Origin: Paramarasmius palmivorus
Lineage: Eukaryota; Basidiomycota; Agaricomycetes; Agaricales; Marasmiaceae
Direction: 5' to 3'
NCBI GenBank assembly: GCA_037176845.1
Contig: JAYKXP010000154.1
Location: 39,690 to 103,689 of the forward strand
Length of the DNA stretch: 64,000 nucleotides
A program made the translations under genes and the position numbers. The notes below the pieces were generated by a model, which did not search any database, had not been told where the DNA came from, and saw only the letters and a list, made by a program, of their open reading frames with translations. Positions within the stretch are counted from its first letter, which is position 1, and every line of letters starts with the position of its first letter. Positions 44,871 to 56,229 of the stretch are shown here, piece by piece.

Positions 44871-45949
44871 CTTTGGGAGGTGGAATGATAGTGTTTATCC
44901 AGGTCGATTGCGTTTTATATGTACCCCCTCCATACATAGTCCCTGACTAATAGTGAAGTGAATACGGCCTGCTCACGCCGATGGGAGATGCATGTCAGAA
45001 ACAGTGGTACAAAATCGCCGAAGACGCGTGCGTCATCATTGACCTCGACCAGACGGTGCGCATGTTCATTGTTGAAGGAAGGTTCTGCACTGACGAGGAA
45101 TACTGTATCGTGTATCAGGGGTTGAAGGTATATTTGTGAGAGCAGAAGCCATGAAGTCTCTTCTAGGCAAAACCTGCCTCGCTCCTGATAAAGATCAGCA
45201 ACCAAAAATATGTGAAACGCGGTACCTGATTATTGTAAGGGTTGATGTCGAGCTGGTGATCCTGGCCCTAGTGGCCGAGGTCCTGTGTGTGTGGACTCGT
45301 CTCGACTTAACACCACACCACCTGGAGACACCTGAACTTGGTCCTAAAGGTCGGACGGTTCACAGCCTTCGGTAGAACTATACAATATTGGATCAGCTGT
45401 AAATGTAGTATAAGGAAAGTGGGCCGTATCACTAGAGGCTAATTACGCACCTATGAATTCATCCTTGAACACATCTAGATCTCTTCCTCTTCTCAAGTTG
45501 TGGATTTTAGGAGGGGAAAAGCGATCATTGATCATGAGAGTTAAGTGTAAACGTATGGGCGCTAAATTGGCCAAACCTCGGTCCTTGATATGCTCAATCT
45601 TCCACCACCATCTCGGATTTACCCCCATTCAAAACCAGTCATTGCCGCGAGGTTTACGACCAGTTCCTGCTTTCTCGCTGATGATACAATACTCGGCGAC
45701 GATGAGTTGTGAGCCAGAGGTCTTCCCGCTTGCATGTAGTACTGGCAGGGTGTGCCGCAGGATGGGAAGGAGGCAAAGCTTAAAGGGGTCATTCCTGATG
45801 AACAGCGACATGAACCTTAGCTCCAGAGTCATCTCTATTCGCACTTGAAGTCGGCACTGGTGTCTCTATCGCCCGTCATGCACATGTGTTAGGATTGGGT
45901 TGGGCATTGACTACAACACGGTACCTTACATGCCTTACGCGTCAACGTC
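44871..45949. other. No resolved gene; possible degraded minus-strand ORF
   Basis: On the minus strand two open stretches, 45629-45844 and 45443-45628, lie in the same frame and are separated by one TGA. Neither shows a motif I recognise, so no gene is called. Confidence 0.3.
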
Positions 45950-46282
45950 GGCATTGTACCCCTATTCAGCTACTATTCTCAGCGATGGGGCAGACGTCGA
46001 GCAGACGATGTGCCCCTAGGCAGAGCTCCACCGCTGTCGGAAGATGGAGATTTGGACAGAGCACCCTGGAGGTAGTCTTGATTCAAAGTGAATACACTAA
46101 CTTCGGGCGCTCCAATGCCTACCAGCATTGAGGCTACAGAGGGGTCCTGGGGTACAGTGATTGAGTTTTATCCCGACGCGTCTCTAGAAGACGTCAGCAC
46201 CGAGGTAGACGGAGCTGAAGGGGCTGAGGACGACGAGGGATGTCAGATCCCTGATGATCACGTTGAAGCATGGTACTCTTAA
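45950..46282 (+). CDS. Possible 3' exons of an acidic protein
   Basis: A stretch reading NVGIVPLFSYYSQRWGRRRA and RAPPLSEDGDLDRAPW can be spliced, with GT near 46073 and CAG near 46130, to SIEATEGSWGTVIEFYPDAS and an acidic end that stops at 46282. Phases fit. No start codon or upstream exon could be found, so this may be a gene fragment. Confidence 0.25.
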
Positions 46283-47518
46283 TGGGTTGTGCGTTTATTG
46301 ACTATAAAGTTCGTATCTACACATTCATTCGCGGGAGGGATGTTCTGGTGCATGATCTATGGCTACAGACGGACGAAAAGTGCACAGGGTGGTGTATTTC
46401 GGATGAATAAGGGGAGTCCGTAGCCTTTTGAGAGAGTGCGCCGGTTCATGTCGTATCGGGGTGGTGTGTAGGTATCCGTAGCATGTAGTACTATTCTGCC
46501 TGTATACATGTAGTACGGGACCCTGCGCTGATCGGTAACGGTCCACAGCAGGTAATTCAAAAGTTCAAAAGTTCCTGCGGAGCTTCAAATTGAACAAGAT
46601 TTAATTTATCTTGCAAACAACAATCTATGTACGGACACTCTGCTTTACCAGCAGGTTTAAAGCGTAGAGAAAAGACAGTAGACCTAGTATGTACGGTACG
46701 AATCTGTATGTGCAAGGCAACGACGACAAATGCATGGATAACGAGTAACAAGAAGCGGTCACAGTTTCGAAGAGATTGCATGCAGGCGAAGAAAGCTGTA
46801 CAGTAGATGCGCGAACTCAAAGTAAGCGATGGAAGGCAAAGAAGAAATTGCAGAGAAATCGATTTTGGATGAGCAAGACGTTGAAGCTCAGTGAAAAATG
46901 GTGTATGGATCAGGAAAGGTGAAGCGTCCAAGATGCTAAAAGAAATAATCGAAACCGTTGTTGGCGAACGGGACAATTCGAATACCGAGTGGCGGAAGTT
47001 GGTGATGAGCGACCGCAATCGAAGAGATTATGAAGGCGAGAAGGATACAACGAAGACGAAACTTCGTATTGGCCATGCAGATGACAAACGTTCAAGATGG
47101 GCGTGCGAGTTCGAGTTGAATATCGAGCGATATGTTGCTAGTGAATGAAATTATGACGAGTATTTGCAGCGAATAACTTGATTGAGTGTATAATGCGATT
47201 GCGACGAGTGGAATATGATATGATTTTTGTTTGTTCGTATGCGGATTTGATTTCCTGTTATAAGATTGGACAAGTACCCGTCGTAAGGGCCTTGTAGCCT
47301 AAGATTTAGGTTCGTTTAATATGTTGCGAGTGAGCGTGATGTCGACGTGAGATGCGAATTGAGCTGATGGGAAGATATGGAATAATTGCAGCGGTGACGA
47401 TACTTTTGAATGATGATAACTGGATGGATAACGATAGCAATGGATATAGCGAGGCAAGCGTCGAATGCGAAGATAACTTGAGGTTCAATACCCGTAGTAA
47501 GCGCGCTAAACAGAACAT
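46283..47518. other. Intergenic, no gene supported
   Basis: Overlapping ORFs of 60-150 codons on both strands lack motifs. Downstream flank of the PUF gene. Confidence 0.35.
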
Positions 47519-50500
47519 TCAGTATATATCTAGTAGCATAGCAACTAGCGGACTGACCATGCGATCACTGTGGGTAGGAAGGAAGAAAAGGTAAAATGTG
47601 GTTCATCAGCAATGGTTCATCAAGTAAAAGGTAATACGTACAATAACCAGATAACCTTTGACCCTGTCTTGCACCCGCGTAAAGTAACAATGTGGCCACG
47701 GATACACTCATAAAGCAACGCCCGTTGATCCTTGTCCGCCTGGGTATGCGAATCAGCGACTTGTTTCCATCACGAAACTGTCACGTCAGAAGGGACTTAC
47801 AGTGGGCAGGACACTCGCAATCAACTGGCTTCCGGTGACCGAAAGAGCGAGATCGACGATCATAGCACGACGTGAACCACTATCATGAACGAGAACCGAA
47901 TTAGCCATGGATGTGGGAAGAGATAGAGTTCTCTTACCTCTTAGCCGGCTCACACATTCTCTTTACGACCCGGGTCAGAGTCTCCTTTCCGCCTTCCTTC
48001 AAAGCCTTGGTAATAGATTTATAACCTTGCTCGTTGGTGGCGTACTCGAGGAGTCCATTAATGAGGTGGTCGAGCGTAAGTTGGCGATGATTTTCGGACC
48101 CATGCTCCAAGACTAATGGATAAATGATTCAGTACGCGAACGATGACAATATAAAAGACGCCACTTACTGTGCTGAACACAGTAGGATCCCCATTGGTTC
48201 TTTGCCACCTCGCTGAAGACAGAAGGACCCTGGTTCAAGAGTTCGTCAACGATGCCATCTTTGGCATTGTCCTCAAGGTTCTCGAAGGCATGCTATAACA
48301 CAAGTTAGCTGTGAAAATCAAAGACGCACAGTGAAGTATGCGTTACCTGAACGACGAGCGATCCCGTCTCGTGGCAAGCGAGAGCTGCCCATTTCCCTTT
48401 AAGGGACCTGTTAACGCTATAGGTGAAAGGATGAGGAGAGCAAAAAAGGGGGGGTAGAAGAGGACTTACTAGGCAAAGATTGGAGGAGCAGGAGGAGTCC
48501 AAGACAGTTCCATGATCTACGAAGGCATATTTCAACAAGAACAAAGGCAAAAAGGGGTAAATGACTAACCTTGCTCCAGACATGACTAGCGTGCTTGTTG
48601 ACCAGAGTCTGAGCAGGGTCTCCGAGGAGCAACTCAGAGACGATGAGAAGCCTGATATCCTCCTCGCAGTCGAGAGCCTTTTGAAGAACATGACATCCGT
48701 AGCAGTTGGTAGCAAGTTCAACGATACGACCTCTACGAATCAAAGGACATTAGTACCCCAGTGTAGAAAGAGAATGTGGGACACGAACCTCATACACATG
48801 ACAATTTTCTTTCTCTCTTCAGCCGAAGAAGCAGCTTCAAGACACCGTTGCACTGCCCAGTTACCGAACCTGTCCGATATTCATCAGTACTATACGCAAA
48901 CTGAACTTGAAGGATGCTAACCTGTGCGCCATCATCTCGTAGCCTCGAGCACAAATGGCGTCCACAATCTTGGTTCTTTCGCTGGCATCGGCGACCTTGA
49001 GCTTTTGTTGAAGGAAGATACTAGCTTGTTGGTCTGAAGACTTGATGATCCTATTGACAAAGGTGTGATAAGGAGGCGAAGAAGATGGATGAAGAAGCGA
49101 AAGGAAGTTGATGGGCTAGAGAAGAAACAACTTGATCAGCGTTCCTGAATGTAACCACATGGCGAAGGCTTACCTCGTTTTGAGATGGAGAGTCAGAGCT
49201 ACGACGAGAAGAAGAGGACGAAGAGTGTCTAGAGTGGCTGCCTGACTGAGTTTGCTCTTGCTGGGGTTGCTGAGACTGCACCGCGGGATAGGCAGTACCA
49301 TAGGACGATGTCGATCTCATATGTTGGGGTACGGCGTGAATAGAATCGGCAAGGCCACCGGAGGGATAACCAGCACCGAGTCCGATCCCAAGACCAATCG
49401 GAGTGCTAGAGGTAAGCGAGGTCGGTGAAGCAGTCGAGGTACCCATGCCTTGGATTAAGCCGTTGTGACTGAGCGAAGGTGGCAACTTGCCATCCTCAAC
49501 AGTGCCTCTCAGCCAATCGAGGTTGTTTCGATCAAGCTGAGCAATGTGTTGCAGCTGCTGTTGAAGCTGGAGCGCTTGAAGTGCCTGTTGCTGCTGTTGA
49601 GAAAGGAGGTTCTGATGCTGGAGAACCTGCGGAGGAATCTGCCAGTCGGAGCCCAAGGTAGAACCTGGGATCATCGATGTCAACCCACGAGTGGCAGGAA
49701 ACGCATTGGCATCTGGACGACGGAGAGCCTGCTGTTGGAGAGGAGAGACCGCGGACATGGGCGAGCCAAAAAGTTTCTGGTTGTCGATTGGAAGAGGCAT
49801 AGGAGGAGTAGTTTGATAGGCGTAGGGAGGGAGAGTCATGCTAGTAGTTGATGTGGTAGGCGACTGCTCGAGAGTCGTTTTGAACATGGATAAATGCGAA
49901 GTATCGGGCACAGAAGGGAGGTAGCCAGTCAACATGGCGTTCTGCGACGTCTGACTGGCTGGATAGGAAGATACGTGACTCTGGCGGGTAGGCGAGGGCG
50001 GATCATAGATTAAAGCGTGTGCTTGAGCTAAATATGGGTGCATGCGCGCACCGCCGAGGAGCTCGCAAGGGGATTGGAGCGGTTTACAATTAGCATCGAA
50101 CGGACGAGCTGGCGAAAGGTCTGTGGGGGTAGGAAGAGCAGATGCAATTGAGATGGGTGAGAAATCTGGGGAGCCAGGTGACGATTCGTGGCTAAGGTTG
50201 AGTGCCGATGGCTTCTGCTTGAACGGGTCTGGCGAGTTGAGGTCTAGTGTGCGCAGAAGCTGTTCGACATGCTGAAAAGGCTAATTAGACTTGTATCGAC
50301 GGTTCGACAGACGCATATACTTACGGAGTTGTCGAACTCTGGGGTGACGGTCTTCCTACCATCGCCAATGACACCGACTTCCTTTTGCTGCTGCTGAGCA
50401 AGTCGAGCGTCGTTGACCTGAGGAGGCGTTGGTCCAAAGACGTCTTCGCGAGTGAGAACTGGACCTGGCATGCTATTGGAGTGATGCAACTCTGGGCGAG

Positions 50501-50690
50501 TTGGCATCTGCATCTCGCCACGCTCTGCGACCCTCGAGAACGAGTCGAGCGTTCTCGGCCATGTCGTCTCCGACGGCTGAGGCTGAGGAGCCCATATGGA
50601 CGCGGCGGTCGTCGAACCAGCCTGCTGACGCTGGCGGAGACTACTGTCGTCGAAGACGTTCATGGTAGGAGAAATGGTATCAGTGGACAT
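47519..50690 (-). CDS. PUF (Pumilio-homology) RNA-binding protein
   Basis: PUF proteins bind 3'UTR elements and repress or localise mRNAs in the cytoplasm. Exon 1 (50325-50690) and exon 2 (49174-50271) encode a Gln/Ser/Pro-rich N-terminus of about 490 aa with poly-Gln (LLSQQQQQALQALQLQQQLQ). Puf repeats follow across short exons: HRFGNWAVQRCLEAASS, NCYGCHVLQKALDCEE, NKHASHVWSK, CHETGSLVVQHAFEN, NQWGSYCVQH, NEQGYKSITKALKEG, SVTGSQLIASVL and GCKTGSKVIWLFDRM. They end at a TGA at 47519 after two last exons, 47642-47739 and 47519-47567. Position 3 and 5 residues of several repeats are readable (N-W-Q, C-G-Q). The exon 2/exon 3 join near 49050 could not be phased and an extra micro-exon may exist. 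One interrupted repeat (YVNRSLKGKWAALACHETG) is longer than usual. Confidence 0.88.
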
Positions 50691-53425
50691 GGTGAAGAAT
50701 ACCGTCGCTGCTGTTCGAGACGATGAGCTCGAAGAAGATGACGACGAGGAAAGAACGAAGAGGAAGGAGATGGTTGTGGTTCAGGAAGAAGGGGTGAACG
50801 TTGGAGAATAAATCTGGTTCAATAAAAAGGGATTCGGCGACAGGCTTCGATGTCAAATAATTGACTCAATACATGCCTTTATTTGGTACTAAATTCAACA
50901 TTTCTAGTAAACTTTTGACATTCTCCGTACCAAAACCAAAAGCTTATCGCCACGGTCCCTCACTAGAAATTAGGTTTTTAGTCAAGCGGCTGCGAAGACG
51001 TTATTAGGAAAACATACTCAATCAATAATTACTCTCAAATTACAATTGTTTCCTCCTCGAGGCTGGACCCACTGCAGCCACTAAACGTCAGCAAGTAGTA
51101 ATAAATTTTGCAGGATTTTGATCTTCATGCTGCTATCAAGCAGGAATTCCTCTCCAACGAGAAACGATTTCTGTCCTGGAACCGACCACGCAACCTCGGA
51201 CTCCATCCCCGGACTCCCAATCCCAAATTCGGTGACGCTTCTACCAACGCCATCGCTCAGAATACTTGTGATCCTGCAAAGATAATGTCACTTTTCAATA
51301 TCACCCACTGCCTCAAAGCCATGATCGACGAACCAGGTGAGCCAATCAATGTTACAGGACACCACCGAAAGTTCTTCGTATCCCTCGAGTCACAGAAGAC
51401 GTCCTTGCCCAAGGTATTTTCAATATGAACGGTAATCACGAGCATCGAAAAAGGCCTGCCGATGTCGTTACACGAGGAGCGCACAATTCGGAGTCCGTAA
51501 AAGCCCCACAATCGTCGTCGAAGGCTTCGATGTTCCTGAATCAATGTGATCGATGTTTTCAGTGTCTTTGTTCTGCGGAGAAACACAAGATAGACCGTCA
51601 GGCAGAGAAATGCTAGAAAATCATGGTGCTTCACTTTGTCAATTATATGATATTTTCTCCACGTCGCGCGAACTCGAGCCTTTCCCTCAACCCTCCACAT
51701 CGTTCTGCCATTCGGCTCCCAAGATCTGCACCCGTCTAAACGAATAACCGAATGGTAGCTAGATTGGGACACTCACAGAAGCTGTCATCGACAGGTGTTG
51801 ACAGAGAAGAGAGGAAACGGAGCAGGTCCTCGGCGCTGACTGCTTCAAGCTGGGAATAGCGAGTTCATAACTGAGATCTGTGTTTTTTTTATGTCGAAAA
51901 ATATGCCTTCAGTTTTCTGAGTGAACGGAATCGACTCTGGAGCTGTTGGGGGAAATGTCGTTGTCGTTGCGGAAGGCGAAGATGTTAAAACATCGGCCCT
52001 TTCGGCTATCGGACCCGAGCACTTTAGATCTTCTTTTCTCATCACGTGGAAGCAACGCGCTGAAAGCTGACAGGAATTCATCGCACGTTATAAGTGTAAG
52101 TATCTCATTTCCTGACTGCGAAAAAACTGATAATATCACTCAGATAATAATTGCAGCTACAAAGACTACACCGGATTGAATGGTACTTTCAGGCCCCAAA
52201 CTAGCTCACTTTGTTAAATCAACCGGCTCGCAATCAACCGACAGAATGCCATTCTGCCCGGCAAACGATGACATAGCCATGAGCCGATATCCAACTATAA
52301 CTCAACAAAAAAGACTCACCCAGCCAACAGCCGTGCAACATACAGCATTTTTCTCGCACTTCTTCTCCCCGATTTGCGAAATCTGTGTACAAGTCAATCC
52401 GCATTTCGTCGCTCCGTCTGCCACAATGACGCCAAGAAGACCGAGTACGGTGGATACTGGCGTTGAGTCGGCCTGTTGTGATTGAATACGCATATGTATC
52501 ATGACCACGAGAAATGTCGGAAAGAAAGACCTACTCGATCAACAGTATCGCAACATTGAAGCTGGACGGGGGGACAATCGCTTGCAGGCTTGAGATCTCT
52601 GGTTTTAAGGTTGAGGTTACCACTAAACTCGATTGCCTTTGAAATGTGTAATCAGAATGTATGCGGAGCGATGTTTGCAAAGCTCACTGTTGGCGTGGCA
52701 GCAGCAAGGATTGCTCCCAAAAATATAGGGAGATAGAAGTGGAGGAGCTTCATAGTAGGTTCCGGGAAGGGGAAATCCAAGTACAGGAAATCATTGAGAA
52801 TGGGGTGAAGGCTTTATATGAAGACCGCAGACGTTTGTCAAGTCCAGAGTAAGCCTCCTGGCCGCAAGACGGTTGACATGAATAACAAACAGTGGTGTCC
52901 CTGAGGATATCAAGAAATGTCAAAACTCAAATGTGTAAAAGTGCCTGGTACTTGTGTCAGAATCAAGGAACGGCATCAGACAATATTAGAGAACGAGCAC
53001 TTTGTGAAGTTCGTTTACTATCTTTATTGGCTACTAAAATCTCTGAAGTCCTACATGCCAAGTTGTCAATTGTTCAAGCGTTCAAACGTTCAAGCTTTCA
53101 AGAACAAAGACGGTGGTGTTGGTTCAACTTTAAAGCGCCCAATTAGCACACGCGCGTCGCGCGCAAATGAATACCCACGTGACAGGAAGAACAGAGCCCT
53201 AACCCTAAACCAACCTTTCTCTCTTCAGCGCGCACTTCTACAACATGCAATCTCCATAATGACGCAGGTGAGTAATTCATTGAATAGCCCAAGTGTACTT
53301 CTTTGATTTCTATGTCAGGTTCTCTAATTCGGCATACTGTTTGCTAAGCCGTATGACTTAAAAGTCCGGCTCATAAACCCTATATATCAAGCTTCCTGTG
53401 ATTTCCTGGGGGCCCATCGAGCATC
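50691..53425. other. 2.7 kb without a confident gene
   Basis: A 106-codon plus-strand frame at 51108-51428 follows a good acceptor but has no start or motif. A short charged, coiled-coil-like frame lies at 52690-52852 (EVEELHSRFREGEIQVQEII). A 62-bp stretch at about 51677-51739 is repeated at about 56219-56281. Two and a half telomere-like CCCTAA units lie at about 53207-53221. Confidence 0.4.
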
Positions 53426-54964
53426 ATGTCCTCCTTCAAGATCAATATCCCAGACCAGGCTATCGATCTCTTGAAGAAAAAACTCGAACTCGCACGTCTC
53501 CCAGACGAAATCGACGAAGCTGGATGGGATTATGGTGTACCTCTTTCCGATATACGTCGACTAGTCGCTCGGTGGAAGGATGGATACGACTGGCGAGCCC
53601 ATGAGAAGGCCTTAAATGAGGAGATGCCTCAGTTCACCCGAGATATCGATGTAGAGGGACATGGTGTGCTGAATATACACTACGTGTACCAGAAGAGCAC
53701 CGTGGAGAATGCGATACCTTTGCTATTTGTTCATGGATGTGAGCCTTCTTTCTTATACCCTTTTTTATTCGCTCAACTCTCTGTCTAGGGCCTGGGAGCT
53801 TCATTGAAGTGCGAAAGATCTTGCCCCTGCTGGTCGCTGCGGAACCCGGCCAGCCGAGTTTTCATGTCGTCGCGCTAGGAATGCCAGGTTACGGCTTCTC
53901 TGAGGGAACGAAGAAAAAGGGCTTTGGTCTGTCAAAGTACGCAGAAGTGAGACCCTTGTCAGGCTATCTCGGAATGCTATTGATCATCATGATCTCCCGC
54001 CTTTAGGTCGGTCACAAGCTGATGCTGTCACTCGGGTACTCGGAATATGGTACGCAATCTCTCAGTCTTTCCTGTCAGTTTCTGTGGCTTGAATAAGCTC
54101 GGATAGTCACCCAAGGTGGCGATTGGGGTGGTTTGGTATGTCTTAACGACCTATTTGTCCTCGCGTCCTTGACTGATGCTCCAAAGATTACACGTGTCAT
54201 GGCAGCAACATACGGAGGCCAGCATATCAAAGCATGGCATAGTAACATACCGTACGCTACTTTCTTCAGTTGTTTCACCGATTCTCATTGAGAGATACCT
54301 TCAGGATGGCCATGCCTCCAGCAAACCCCAACCCAGCGGAATATGACGAAGATGACGTTCGCGCCCTCGAACGGGCTAGATGGTTTCAAGAAAAGGGCAG
54401 CGGATACTACCAAGAGCAATCCACTCAACCTCAGACTCTGGGATATAGTCTCGCAGATTCGCCTGTCGGCCTGCTTGCCTGGATATATGAGAAACTTGTA
54501 CTTTGGACCGACGCGTACCCCTGGAACGACGATGAAGGTACCTTCTAGTCATTTTCCACCTTTCACTTCTAACGTTCACTACCGGCCAGTCTTAACCTGG
54601 ATATCCGTTTTCTGGTTCTCTCGCTCGGGACCGGCTGCAAGTGTTCGCACCTACTATGAATTTGCGCAGTCTGGTGCGATAGCTGCGCTACCTACACCGT
54701 CGATCCCACTAGGTTACTCTTTCTTCCCAAAAGAGGTTGCACAAGCACCGAAATCGTACGTCCTTCATCCCTTTATTCATGCAGAGCTAACGTAGCACCA
54801 GGTGGTATACCGATAAGAATATCATATTCCAGTCTCGCCATAATCACGGGGGCCATTTCGCTGCTCATGAGACGCCGGTTGAGCTTGTCGGAGACTTGAG
54901 AAAGATGTTTGGGAAAGGTGGTCCAGCATATAGAGTTGTACCGGGGAAAGATGGGTATGCATAG
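53426..54964 (+). CDS. Epoxide hydrolase (alpha/beta-hydrolase, EHN-domain type)
   Basis: Exons 53426-53738, 53789-53946, 54007-54049, 54107-54135, 54187-54251, 54305-54537, 54590-54755 and 54802-54964 give 1170 nt (389 aa), all in phase. The N-terminal EHN lid domain ([37 protein letters not shown]) precedes the hydrolase core. Oxyanion motif HGWPGSF is followed by MPGYGFSEG, the nucleophile Asp in TQGGDWGG, the lid Tyr in SGYYQEQ and/or TYYEF, and the C-terminal catalytic His in [16 protein letters not shown]. It should open epoxides to vicinal diols, in detoxification or secondary metabolism. Everything needed for catalysis appears present. No biosynthetic cluster partners are next to it. 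Confidence 0.92.
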
Positions 54965-55062
54965 GCGTCGAGATGCAAGCACATATCAGAGTGTAGTATT
55001 AAAGCTACTGGCACATGAATGAAAGGCAAATCAATCATCATATTTCGTGTCCACGCTAACAC

Positions 55063-56135
55063 CTATTGCGTGGGACCGCCTTCGGAATGCACACACAACT
55101 CGAGCCCAAGCTTCCCGCTCTTGACCACTCGACCCAACCTCTGTGTCATCCTCGAATTTGTGAGCTTGGACCTTTCTTCGGCAGCGTCACGATAACTGGA
55201 TAAATCTAGCTTCAGAAAGATCCTTCCTAATTTCGCAGCACTTCCGTCTGCCAACTTGTCCGCCAGCAGGTTGATGGTGTCCTCCGCAAGGCTCGTTCCA
55301 GACCCCGAATATGAACGACACGTGCAGGTTGAGATTCTTCAAATGGTTCTCTGTGCACTCGAGTAGGTCTTTGAAGTCATCCTCGATAATCTCCGCCCTG
55401 TATAACCGACGAATATCGAGGACTTCCAAACGACATGCCGAATGCCGTACCAGATTCACCGCTTCGCGAAGTGAACCAAACTCTTCGCTAGCAGCCAGAG
55501 TCAATTCTGTAAGTGCTAGAAAACGCACAGCACAAAAAAGATGCTCTGATGGCTGCTGAAATAAATGACCAACGAAAATGTAGTATGCCAGCGATTGCAG
55601 AGAGGTGTTGGTAATATAATCCCGTCGAGGAAGGAGCCAGCTGCTGGGGTTTATACGTGACATGACAGTGGCGTGCTTCACGGTGGTGGCGAGTTGGAAA
55701 GCGTGAACCGAATCGAGGTTATCTATCTCGCACCAATCCAGCTCCTCGATCTGGTGCCAAGGGAGCTTGATGTGCGGCCACATCGACCCGGGGAACCCTC
55801 GCACCGCTAGGCATCTTAGCCTAGGTGCATCTTCAAACGCATCCAAAGGAAACTGGGGAGAGCATGAATGTGGCACACTCAAGAGGAAAATCTGAAGAGT
55901 TTCCAACAGGCCTACTCGCCCTTTTGGAATAGCGTGTAGATGGCGCAGAAAGTAGGTGTTCATGAACAAACGTAAAGTCCTCCAGGAGTTTGAATACGGA
56001 AGGAGTGCTGTGAACATGGAAATTGGTAGTGCCGGCTGAACATGGCGCAACTGGTTCGCCGGTGGCCGTGAACGACACGTCCAATCCTACTCTCCCGTCC
56101 AACGCAGCATTTTCAAGGTTGAGTGAGAACGTCAT
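55063..56135 (-). pseudogene. F-box/LRR-like pseudogene (relative of the 37.3-38.8 kb gene)
   Basis: Minus-strand text SMFTALLPYSNSWRTLRLFM, RLRCLAVRGFPGSMWPHIKL and EELDWCEIDNLDSVHAFQLA parallels the plus-strand F-box gene (ITTLLPYSRFWRRLRLVIHS, KRLSVRGFSRSMWDYVKLPW, DELHICEVENLDAVHAIGLA). The frame breaks at least twice. One break is near 56030, where NLENAALDGRVGLDVSFTAT shifts to the next frame. The other is near 55295-55300 at a GGGGTC run, where SFIFG must become SGSGTSLAEDTINLLADKLA. No F-box was found upstream. Confidence 0.7.
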
Positions 56136-56229
56136 CCAACGGAACGAGCTTGAATACCATGGTTAAGCTCTACCGTCTACGGAGCCTTGCCAGTTAGATA
56201 TGTTCTCTGTATCGACTCAAACCTTTCCC

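Noticed and set aside
45443..45844. Two open halves in one minus-strand frame separated by a single TGA, suggestive of stop readthrough
   Set aside because: No recognisable domain on either side and no supporting context; chance alignment of two short ORFs is as likely.
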